NCBI GenBank assembly: GCA_030039575.1
Contig: JASHVH010000187.1
Span: 1-12,849, forward strand
Length of the DNA: 12,849 nt
From: Acidimicrobiales bacterium
GTDB lineage: Bacteria; Actinomycetota; Acidimicrobiia; Acidimicrobiales; Palsa-688
Direction: 5' to 3'
In this document: positions 5,714 to 11,691 of the stretch, in pieces
How the letters are laid out: each line of letters starts with the position of its first letter
How positions within the stretch are numbered: position 1 is the stretch's first letter
The notes under the pieces: generated by a model
The model's database searches: none
Told to the model about the DNA's origin: nothing
What the model saw: only the letters and a program-made list of their open reading frames with translations
Translations under genes and position numbers: made by a program

Positions 5714-6670
5714 TTAGGAGCGGCCCGCTTCGAGCACGATCAGCTGGTCCCCCGCCGCCAGCACCACGTCGTGCTCGACGCCGACCGTCACGCGGCCGTC
5801 GTGCACGGCCCCGAGGACCAGGCCCGGGTGCTCCTTCCGGATGCTGGTCAACGCCCGGCCCAAATAGGACGCCTCGACCGGCAGCTCTTTCAACTGGTAG
5901 CCCTCGGAGTCGACCAGGCGCAGCAGGAGCTCGCCGGCGTGGGGGGCCTCCATGCTCTTGGCCAGCGTGTGGACCAGCAGCTCGTCAGATGAGAGGGTGG
6001 CGTCGACGCCGAGGTCGCGCAGCGCCACACTGACCGCCCCCGACCCGACCACAGCGAGGGTAGGTACCTTCGGCGCTATGTGCCGCAACAGGACGGCGGT
6101 CACGAGCACGTCTGCATCGCTCGGCCCAGTGACGAGCAGCTGACCGGCCTTCTCAGGGTGGCTGCGCCTGACCGCCTCCTCGCTTGTCGGGTCGGCCGTT
6201 ATCAGCTGCACGCCGTCGGGGAGGGTGGAGCGGTCCGTGTCGGCGACCACGATTACTCGCCGGCCCACCTCTTTCAGTTCAGTGGCGACCCGGGGCACGA
6301 CCGGGCTGAACCCGTAGATGGCGACCGCTTGCTCATCGGGCTCGAGGTGGACCACGCCGAGCAGCCTACGCAAGTGGGTGCTCACCACCGCCCCTGCCAA
6401 GAGGGCAAAAGCGGAGGCGAACAGAGGGATGGTCGTGAGCATGACGCCCACGGCGACGGCCCGTCCGGCGGGGTTCTTGGGCGTGATGTCGCCGTAGCCC
6501 ACGGTGGTGGCCGTTGTGATGGCCCAATAGAGGGCGGTGGGGAAAGAGATCCCCTGGGTAGCCGAGAACAAAGCGGCTCCAGCCAACAGGCACGCCACGC
6601 CGACGGCAACAAGTCGTAGCGCCTGGGACCTCTTGACCTGCGTGAAGACGAAGCTGACGAGATGGACCAT
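5714..6670 (-). CDS. Two-TM potassium channel with RCK (TrkA-N/TrkA-C) domain
   Basis: A 318-residue ion channel subunit. TM1 spans about residues 17-37, the pore helix and selectivity filter ITTATTVGYGD is at 51-61, and TM2 spans about 73-97. The filter TVGYGD is the potassium-selective signature. Residues about 113-235 form the cytoplasmic RCK/TrkA-N Rossmann domain, with VIVVADTD at 139-146 supplying the acidic residue that usually meets a nucleotide ribose. Residues 245-315 form a TrkA-C domain, where such channels often bind regulators. The nucleotide loop is degenerate: GFSPVV (120-125) instead of GxGxxG. Assembly as a tetramer in the plasma membrane is family knowledge. The ATG at 6670 has no strong ribosome binding site. 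It lies downstream of the csoR-permease pair on the same strand but about 270 bp away, so it may have its own promoter. Confidence 0.93.
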   Translation of the reverse strand: MVHLVSFVFTQVKRSQALRLVAVGVACLLAGAALFSATQGISFPTALYWAITTATTVGYGDITPKNPAGRAVAVGVMLTTIPLFASAFALLAGAVVSTHLRRLLGVVHLEPDEQAVAIYGFSPVVPRVATELKEVGRRVIVVADTDRSTLPDGVQLITADPTSEEAVRRSHPEKAGQLLVTGPSDADVLVTAVLLRHIAPKVPTLAVVGSGAVSVALRDLGVDATLSSDELLVHTLAKSMEAPHAGELLLRLVDSEGYQLKELPVEASYLGRALTSIRKEHPGLVLGAVHDGRVTVGVEHDVVLAAGDQLIVLEAGRS

Positions 6671-6939
6671 GCGCCAAGCATTCCAGCCCGGGCCCGGCCG
6701 GCCACATTCGTGCCCCTCGGCTGCTCAGGGCCTACTTCCGCCGGCGGCGCGGCGACTACTTCGCCTACTTCGCCAAGCCTCCTCAGGCGAACTCACCGCT
6801 CGAAAACTCAAAGGTGGCCTCGAACTGGCAAGTCGCTCTCTCGGCGGGCCCTGGTGGGCGCGTGGCTTCCCGCTCCCGCACTGCCCGCCCGCTGTGCCCC
6901 GGCGTCGAGGCGCTCGGCGCACTCGTCGGAGCAGGACCA
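6671..6939. other. Spacer between the permease and the potassium channel, holding the permease read-through frame
   Basis: Nearly half of this stretch (6808-6939) continues the permease frame after its TAA and encodes the missing half of a YHS domain. The remainder includes ctacttcgc twice in tandem (6756-6773) and a related copy at 6732. I see no other gene here. Confidence 0.6.
6808..6939 (-). pseudogene. Second half of a YHS metal-binding domain, cut off from the permease by a TAA
   Basis: Directly after the permease stop, the same frame continues for 43 codons to a TGA at 6810-6808 and begins WSCSDECAERLDAG. YHS domains follow the pattern DPVCGM...T-Y-Y-F-C-S-x-x-C-x-x-x-F. The permease ends in DPVCGI...EGAGT and this frame supplies W-S-C-S-D-E-C, so the TAA occupies the position of the conserved Tyr (TAC or TAT to TAA is one base). 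The two Cys at codons 3 and 7 after the stop would be the metal ligands. After about 14 residues the sequence turns into Ala/Arg-rich tail. It is either a recent nonsense mutation, an error in the sequence, or a read-through extension. Confidence 0.72.
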
Positions 6940-8184
6940 TTACGTACCAGCGCCCTCGGTCCGGCTCGCCGTCGCCGCCGTTGGGGGGACGTGGATGCCG
7001 CAGACCGGGTCGGTGGCGTAGCCCGAGCCGCTTTCAGCCCGGCTCCGGTCCCGGTACAGCCAGTACAGGACGGCGAACACCCCCAGGAACACGATGTTGA
7101 GGACCGTCGTGTAGTCCCAGCTGAAGCCGACGGCCACGATCTGGGTCGGCCGGTGCTGGGGGACCAGCCCGACGGCCGAGAAGAGGGCACCCACAACGAG
7201 GCCGGCGCCGGCCATGACCGCCCAGAACAGCCCGACCAGCCGCAGGGTGAGGGCGCCGGCGTAGTAACGGCGGTAGATGAGCACCAGCGGAGCGGCGACG
7301 AGGTCGGCGAAAATGAAGCTGACCACGCCACCGAAACTGATCCCACCTTTCCAAAGGGCAGCGGCCAGGGGGACGTTGCCGATCGAGCAGACGAAGCTCA
7401 AGAAGGCGATTACGGGGCCGACTACCGCGTTCTCGATGGCGGTCCAGACGCCGTGCCCGTGGACGAACAGGGTGGCCCACACGTGGTCAGGCACCAGCAC
7501 CGCCAGGAAACCGGCCGCGACGTACCCGATCACCATTTCCTTGCGGAGCATTTTCAGGTCGGCCATGGTGTAGCCGGCGGCGCCGGACCAGGCCGCCTTG
7601 GACCGTAGTTGCCGCCCCCATGACCTCTCCTCGGCATAGTCTCCGCCGTGCGAAGGGCCGCCGTGCACGTGCTCATGGCGGCCGCCGCCCGCCCCCCGTT
7701 CGAAGCGGCGCCGGGCCGCCGCCACCAGCCGGGGGCTGAGGACCAGCCCTCCGAAGGCGGCCAGGAGCACGATCATTATCGGCCCACCAACGAACTCCGC
7801 CGCCGTGAACTGCCAGCCGATCAGCACCGCCAGCACGATCCCCAGCTCGATCACCAGGTTGGTGGAGGCGACCATGAACACCATGGCCGAGACGAAATCG
7901 GCCCCCTTCTGGAAGAGGGACTTCGCCATGGCCGCGGCGGCGTAAGAACACGACGACGACGCCATCCCGAACCCGCTGGCTCGGGCGATGGCGGCCGGGC
8001 GGTGGTTGCCTAACGAACGTCCCATGTCGTGAGTTGTGACGAACGCCTGAACTGCGCCCGAAAGCCCAAAGCCGAGCACTATTGGCCACAGGGTCTCCCA
8101 GAACATGAAGAACGCTTCCCGCAGCGACCTGCCGATGTCGCCTAGCGCGTCGCCGGCAGTGGTGGCGACGAGGTGGTCAAACAC
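6940..8184 (-). CDS. Heavy-metal (probably copper) permease, ArsP/DUF318-like, with a truncated YHS tail
   Basis: A 414-residue multi-spanning membrane protein. It shows the two-fold motif of this permease family: GFGMASSSCSYAAAAMAKSL (71-90) and SFVCSIGNVPLAAALW (263-278), each placing a Cys (79, 266) next to small residues in a membrane helix. Between the halves is a cytoplasmic loop with clustered His (170, 172, 174, 179), a likely metal-binding site. The C-terminus has TDPVCGIHV (391-399), the opening of a YHS metal-binding domain, then a TAA. The start is a GTG at 8184, 21 bp after the csoR stop and in the same frame as it; no strong ribosome binding site precedes it, so translational coupling is likely. 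CsoR upstream points to efflux or handling of Cu(I); other metals remain possible. Membrane location is certain from hydrophobicity, substrate is inferred. Confidence 0.85.
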   Translation of the reverse strand: MFDHLVATTAGDALGDIGRSLREAFFMFWETLWPIVLGFGLSGAVQAFVTTHDMGRSLGNHRPAAIARASGFGMASSSCSYAAAAMAKSLFQKGADFVSAMVFMVASTNLVIELGIVLAVLIGWQFTAAEFVGGPIMIVLLAAFGGLVLSPRLVAAARRRFERGAGGGRHEHVHGGPSHGGDYAEERSWGRQLRSKAAWSGAAGYTMADLKMLRKEMVIGYVAAGFLAVLVPDHVWATLFVHGHGVWTAIENAVVGPVIAFLSFVCSIGNVPLAAALWKGGISFGGVVSFIFADLVAAPLVLIYRRYYAGALTLRLVGLFWAVMAGAGLVVGALFSAVGLVPQHRPTQIVAVGFSWDYTTVLNIVFLGVFAVLYWLYRDRSRAESGSGYATDPVCGIHVPPTAATASRTEGAGT

Positions 8185-8205
8185 CTGGGCGCCGTGTGAC
8201 TGCGT

Positions 8206-8487
8206 TCACGAGCGCACCAACCTCTCGATAGCCTCCCGGGCTTCACGCAGCTTGGCGTCCGCCTCCGGGCCTCCCTCGGCCACTGCGTCGCGCACGCAAT
8301 GGCCCAGGTGATCACCTAGCAATTCGAGGGCCACGGACTCCAGGGCGCGGGTGGCGGCGGAAACCTGGGTCAGCACGTCGATGCAGTAAGCGTCCTCATC
8401 GACCATGCGCTGTAGCCCTCTGACCTGCCCTTCGATGCGGCGGAGGCGCCGCAGTACACCCTCTTTGTCTTCGCTGTAGCCAGCCAT
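8206..8487 (-). CDS. csoR: CsoR-family copper-sensing transcriptional repressor
   Basis: A 93-residue all-helical repressor starting at the ATG at 8487 (MAGYSEDKEGVLRRLRRIEG). A longer frame reaches 8547, but that region is the ribosome-binding repeat. The W-X-Y-Z copper signature is complete: Tyr34-Cys35 in EDAYCIDVLTQVSAATRALE, His60 in LLGDHLGHCV, and Cys64. These match the Cys-His-Cys Cu(I) ligands of the actinobacterial CsoR proteins. The absence of a nickel or formaldehyde ligand pattern argues against RcnR or FrmR. CsoR releases DNA when it binds Cu(I), so the permease 21 bp downstream should be induced by copper. A CsoR-type operator overlapping a promoter lies at 8561-8593, making autoregulation likely. 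The gene is divergent from tatA. Confidence 0.93.
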   Translation of the reverse strand: MAGYSEDKEGVLRRLRRIEGQVRGLQRMVDEDAYCIDVLTQVSAATRALESVALELLGDHLGHCVRDAVAEGGPEADAKLREAREAIERLVRS

Positions 8488-8496
8488 TCGCCGCCT

Positions 8497-8520
8497 TCTC
8501 CTGTTCTCCTGTTCTCCTGT
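8497..8520 (-). repeat. Three tandem 8-bp repeats each carrying a Shine-Dalgarno core
   Basis: On the plus strand the unit tctcctgt occurs three times in a row (8497-8504, 8505-8512, 8513-8520); on the coding strand each reads ACAGGAGA with an AGGAG core. The nearest core is about 10 nt before the csoR ATG. A partial fourth, AGAGGA, follows at 8521-8526. Confidence 0.85.
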
Positions 8521-8560
8521 TCCTCTGCCTGCACCCGTTGCACCCAAGGCCTAAACCCTG

Positions 8561-8575
8561 TACCCCTATAGGGTA
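8561..8575. promoter_or_regulatory. CsoR-type operator
   Basis: tacccctatagggta is a near-palindrome with the perfect core ccctataggg (8564-8573). Known Cu(I)-CsoR operators share this layout of C-rich and G-rich arms flanked by TA. It lies 74 bp upstream of the csoR ATG and covers the predicted -10 box, which fits repression in the absence of copper. Recognition by this CsoR is inferred. Confidence 0.7.
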
Positions 8576-8593
8576 TTCTAGTCCAGTCGGCAA
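8565..8593 (-). promoter_or_regulatory. Predicted promoter of csoR and the permease
   Basis: On the minus strand TTGCCG (complement of 8588-8593) and TATAGG (complement of 8565-8570) are separated by 17 bp, a good fit to sigma-70-type promoters. The -10 box is inside the operator palindrome. Transcription would begin near 8558 and leave a leader of roughly 70 nt. Confidence 0.6.
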
Positions 8594-8680
8594 AGATCAT
8601 CCAGACGGCCGGGCAGCTACGAAACTCAAATAGGCTCTCCGCGAGGTGCCGGAGAACGTGCCGACCGGTAATGTTGAGAA

Positions 8681-8686
8681 GGGAGG
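8681..8686 (+). promoter_or_regulatory. Ribosome binding site of tatA
   Basis: GGGAGG lies 8 nt before the GTG at 8695 and fixes that start. Confidence 0.75.
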
Positions 8687-8694
8687 TGTGAGCA

Positions 8695-9057
8695 GTGGTC
8701 TCTACGATTTTTTCGGGTTGGGACGACCTGATCGTCATCCTGGTAGCGCTCGTCGTCCTCTTCGGGGGGACGCAATTGCCAAAGCTCGCCCGCAACACAG
8801 GCGAGGCGCTGCGGGAGTTCCGCAAGTCTCATTCCGAGGCGGAGTCGGCTAGCTCAGCCGTCAGCGCACCCCCTGCGCCGGCTGCCACCCCAACTACCCC
8901 GGCCTTGCCGACCACGGCGCAGGCCGGCGGGACCGGCCAGGGCGTTGCGGCACCGGCTGCACCTGACACTGTGACGCTGACGCAGGCGCAGCTCGATGCT
9001 CTCGTTGCCGAGCGCGTCGCCCAGACCCAAGCCGAGGGGCGCAAGGCGGGGAGCTGA
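8695..9057 (+). CDS. tatA: TatA, twin-arginine translocase subunit
   Basis: A 120-residue protein that begins at a GTG with a strong GGGAGG. Residues about 8-24 form one transmembrane helix, followed by the hinge FGGTQLPKLARNTGEALREF (23-42), the TatA signature with F-G-x-x-x-L-P and an amphipathic helix. TatA oligomerises to form the passage for folded Tat substrates carrying twin-Arg signals. Residues about 50-90 are Ala/Pro/Thr-rich, and the C-terminus (VTLTQAQLDALVAERVAQ) is a second amphipathic helix that ordinary TatA tails often lack. It is the first of three tat genes in a row and is divergent from csoR. Confidence 0.92.
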   Translation: MVSTIFSGWDDLIVILVALVVLFGGTQLPKLARNTGEALREFRKSHSEAESASSAVSAPPAPAATPTTPALPTTAQAGGTGQGVAAPAAPDTVTLTQAQLDALVAERVAQTQAEGRKAGS

Positions 9058-9100
9058 CCCCATGGCGGCCATGCTCCCTGAACTGCTGCCCGCCTAGGCC

Positions 9101-9106
9101 GGGGAG
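9101..9106 (+). promoter_or_regulatory. Ribosome binding site of the tatB-like gene
   Basis: GGGGAG lies 6 nt before the GTG at 9113 and supports that start over any later one. Confidence 0.7.
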
Positions 9107-9112
9107 CAAGCG

Positions 9113-9544
9113 GTGAACCTCGACCCCGAAAAGCTCCTGGTGCTTTTCGTCATTGCCATGCTCGTCCTCGGGCCAAAAAGGTTGCCAGAGGCCGCCCGGA
9201 CAATGGGGCGGTGGATGGCGGAGCTGCGCAAGTACACGTCAGGCTTCCAATCGGAGTTCAACAACCTGCTCGCCGAACCCCGCGAGCACACTTCTGCACT
9301 GCGCGACGAGTTCCGCAATGTCCTGGCCGAACCCCGGGCGGCCCTCGAAGCCGGGGCCCGTGAGGCACAGTCAGCGGTCAACGAGGCCAGTGCCGCCGCC
9401 GCCACCGCCGCCACCCCCACCACGGCCGCCGGCGCTGAAGTGGTTGCCCCCATTCAGAGCCCGCCAGCGCCGAGCCCGGTCCAACCGCAGGAGCCTGTAA
9501 GCGCGCCTCTCAACGCAGTCCCCGACGACCCCAGCCTCAACTAG
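9113..9544 (+). CDS. tatB: TatB-like twin-arginine translocase subunit
   Basis: A 143-residue Sec-independent translocase protein. A single N-terminal membrane helix (about 7-20) leads to LVLGPKRLPEAARTMGRWMA (17-36). The G-P-x-R-L-P hinge is the TatB form rather than the F-G of TatA, and the long amphipathic helix continues to about residue 80. TatB binds TatC and receives the twin-arginine signal peptide. Residues 48-57 (EFNNLLAEPR) and 66-75 (EFRNVLAEPR) are an 18-residue-spaced duplication. The tail is Ala/Pro/Thr-rich and disordered. It lies 55 bp after tatA and 106 bp before tatC. A second TatA is the alternative, since many actinobacteria keep tatB away from tatAC. Confidence 0.85.
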   Translation: MNLDPEKLLVLFVIAMLVLGPKRLPEAARTMGRWMAELRKYTSGFQSEFNNLLAEPREHTSALRDEFRNVLAEPRAALEAGAREAQSAVNEASAAAATAATPTTAAGAEVVAPIQSPPAPSPVQPQEPVSAPLNAVPDDPSLN

Positions 9545-9618
9545 CGCGGCAGCTCGAAGTGAGCCCTGTGACCGTCCCGGGAACTGCAGCCGGACCGTAC
9601 GTGTCCCGTAACCGCCGG

Positions 9619-9641
9619 CCCCGCAGTCGCCGGCGGGGAGG
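9619..9641 (+). promoter_or_regulatory. tatC ribosome binding site with an overlapping small hairpin
   Basis: GGGGAGG (9635-9641) sits 9 nt before the ATG at 9651. The 6-bp inverted pair ccccgc (9619-9624) and gcgggg (9633-9638), loop 8, would cover part of it. The hairpin may lower tatC translation; this is a structural guess from complementarity only. Confidence 0.4.
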
Positions 9642-9650
9642 ACGCTGAGC

Positions 9651-10565
9651 ATGGCCGGCGACCACGACCCGCAGGAGGGCCAGGGGGCGGAGGCGCTGGG
9701 GGACCTGCCCAGCACGATGTTGGGCTCAGAGGGTATAGGGGTGGCAGTCCCGGAAAACGGTGCGACGGCCGCTCCACTGGACGACGTGGCGACGGCCAGC
9801 CTGAACGGCCACCAGCCTGGCGAGGCGGAACTGGATGGTGCCGGGGGCACCATGACCCTGTTCGAGCACCTGGCCGAGCTGCGCAAGCGGGTCCTCATTT
9901 GCGCCGTAGCCGTCGTCGTGACCTCCATCGCCGGCTACTTCCTGTACAACCCGGTGCTCCACTTCATGACCGGGCCGTACCGGAACTTCTATAAGCACCA
10001 CAAGGACATGATCACCTCGCAGCTGGTGATCTCCAGCCCCACCGAGGGTTTCACTACCAGGCTGAAAGTGTCCATGTACATCGGGGTAGCGCTGGCCGCG
10101 CCTGTCTGGCTATGGGAGCTGTGGCGGTTCATCACTCCGGGCTTGAAAAAGAACGAGAAGCAATACGCCATCCCGTTCGTCCTTTCGGCCTGCATCCTGT
10201 TCGCGATGGGCGTGGCTACGGCCATATTTATCTGGCCAAAGGCCCTCAACTGGCTGATCGACGCCAGTGGCACGGGGGTGGCCCCGCTTTTCAGCCCGGC
10301 CGGCTACGTCCACATTTACGTACTCATTTGCCTGGTGTTCGGGGCCGTGTTCCTGTACCCGATCATCGTCGTCTTCCTGATGATCTCGGGCGTGGTGCCG
10401 TCCAGAAAGTGGCGGAAATGGCGCCGCCCCGCCATTGTCGTCCTGTGCGGCATTGCCGCGGTCGTAACGCCCTCCAACGACCCCTTCAGCTTCACGGCAC
10501 TGGCGGTGCCCATGGTGTTGCTTTACGAGGGTTCGATCGTCGTCGGCCGGTTACTGAAGAAGTAA
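9651..10565 (+). CDS. tatC: TatC, twin-arginine translocase receptor subunit
   Basis: A 304-residue polytopic membrane protein of the Tat system, which recognises twin-Arg signal peptides together with TatB. After a 67-residue acidic, disordered N-terminal extension comes the invariant MTLFEHLAELRKRVLICAVA (68-87). The middle section SSPTEGFTTRLKVSMYIGVA precedes APVWLWELWRFITPGLKKNE, with the conserved Pro/Glu/Trp pattern of the first periplasmic and cytoplasmic loops. VVTPSNDPFSFTALAVPMVL, near the C-terminus, is the last conserved motif. Six membrane helices fit the hydrophobic profile. The upstream ATG at 9651 has GGGGAGG; the ATG at 9852 would give the family's usual N-terminus but has no ribosome binding site. 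It is the last gene of the tat set. Confidence 0.93.
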   Translation: MAGDHDPQEGQGAEALGDLPSTMLGSEGIGVAVPENGATAAPLDDVATASLNGHQPGEAELDGAGGTMTLFEHLAELRKRVLICAVAVVVTSIAGYFLYNPVLHFMTGPYRNFYKHHKDMITSQLVISSPTEGFTTRLKVSMYIGVALAAPVWLWELWRFITPGLKKNEKQYAIPFVLSACILFAMGVATAIFIWPKALNWLIDASGTGVAPLFSPAGYVHIYVLICLVFGAVFLYPIIVVFLMISGVVPSRKWRKWRRPAIVVLCGIAAVVTPSNDPFSFTALAVPMVLLYEGSIVVGRLLKK

Positions 10566-10667
10566 TCCCCCAGCCCCTTCTGCGCGCCACAAAACGCCTA
10601 TACGGGCCATAAGCGACGGCATCGACTAGCGTCCGTTGCGCGAAGCGCCCGAAGTTTTGGAGGTCCT

Positions 10668-10672
10668 GGAGG
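10668..10672 (+). promoter_or_regulatory. Ribosome binding site deciding the MscS-like start
   Basis: GGAGG lies 8 nt before the TTG at 10681. An earlier in-frame TTG at 10636 has no such signal, so 10681 is preferred. Confidence 0.6.
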
Positions 10673-10680
10673 TAGACAAC

Positions 10681-11691
10681 TTGCCGCGTCGGTACCCGCT
10701 CCACGGCTGGGTGATCGGGATCTTTTCGGGTGCAGTCACGCTCGCTGCGCTCGTCGCCGGGTCGATATACGGCAACGGCGAGGCGAAGACCTTCAACCCC
10801 AAGCTCGTAGCCTGGGTCTGCGCCGCCGCTATCGTCGGGTTCGGCATCCTGGCGACTGCCAGGCTGTCTACGGCGCTCAGCCGTCTAATGGCGCGTCGGA
10901 ACGCCCCCGCCTTCGAAGGGGCGGTGAAGTTCCTGTCGGCCGCGGTTGGTTACTTGTTCGTGGGCTTCGCTGCGCTGGCCGTGCTCCAGGTTTCGCTGGC
11001 GCGCCTGCTCGTAGGGGCCGGGGTGGCCGGCATCGTGCTCGGCATCGCCGCACAGCAAAGCCTCGGCAACATCTTCGCCGGCCTGGTGCTGATCCTGTCC
11101 AGGCCGTTCGTGGTCGGTGACCACATCCGGATCCGTTCGGGGGCGCTGGGCGGGATCTTCGACGCCTGGGTGCTCGAAATGAGCCTTGTCTACGTCACCG
11201 TCCGGACCGATGACGGGGAACTGAAGATCCCGAACACGGCCATGCTGGCCGCCGGCGTCGGGAGGTTACCGCGCCACGACGCCCCGCCCAAACGAAGGAG
11301 GGGACGCCGGGCCGAAGCCGCCGCCGCGGCCGCCGCCGCTCAAGCGTCCACGGCTCCAACCGCCCCCACCCCAGCACCTCCGGCCCCAACTGCAGGCGCC
11401 CAGGCCGCCCCCGCTCAGGTCGCCGCAGAACAGCCTGCCTTGGTCTCGACGGACGGGGGGCAGGCCGCCTCCGCCCAGGTTGTGGTCCCTCAAACTGAAG
11501 CCACACATGTCGCCCCTCCCGAGACGAAGCCCACCGCGACCGCGCCCGCCAAGCCCGCCGCCACCAAGACGAAGCGGCGGGTCGGCCGGCCCAGGGCTGG
11601 CCGGCTGGCGACGATCAGGGCGAAGGCAAACCGGGAGGAGCCGGCCCCGGCCCCGCCGCCAGGGTCTCCGGGGGGGCCAGAGGCCCAGTGA
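10681..11691 (+). CDS. Shortened MscS-type mechanosensitive channel with an Ala/Pro-rich basic tail
   Basis: A 336-residue membrane protein started at TTG 10681 (a longer form from 10636 is possible). Two membrane helices precede the MscS pore segment: [20 protein letters not shown] (110-129), then [20 protein letters not shown] (130-149), the family's most conserved stretch. A beta domain follows, with the motif [12 protein letters not shown] ending near residue 191. The alpha/beta vestibule domain of about 80 residues found in full MscS proteins is absent. In its place is a tail of about 140 residues made mostly of Ala, Pro and Thr, with basic clusters KRRRGRR and [14 protein letters not shown]. 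The tail is presumably cytoplasmic and disordered. The family relieves osmotic stress; whether this short form still gates is unknown. Its stop overlaps the next gene by four bases (GTGA). Confidence 0.85.
   Translation: MPRRYPLHGWVIGIFSGAVTLAALVAGSIYGNGEAKTFNPKLVAWVCAAAIVGFGILATARLSTALSRLMARRNAPAFEGAVKFLSAAVGYLFVGFAALAVLQVSLARLLVGAGVAGIVLGIAAQQSLGNIFAGLVLILSRPFVVGDHIRIRSGALGGIFDAWVLEMSLVYVTVRTDDGELKIPNTAMLAAGVGRLPRHDAPPKRRRGRRAEAAAAAAAAQASTAPTAPTPAPPAPTAGAQAAPAQVAAEQPALVSTDGGQAASAQVVVPQTEATHVAPPETKPTATAPAKPAATKTKRRVGRPRAGRLATIRAKANREEPAPAPPPGSPGGPEAQ

Noticed and set aside
6814..7608. Plus-strand frame of 264 residues
   Set aside because: Antisense to the permease; its Asp/Gly/Glu-rich makeup is the mirror of membrane codons.
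9062..9097. Tiny ORF MAAMLPELLPA between tatA and the tatB-like gene
   Set aside because: Only 11 codons, no family, and it could arise by chance; no stronger evidence of translation than position after a GGGGAG.
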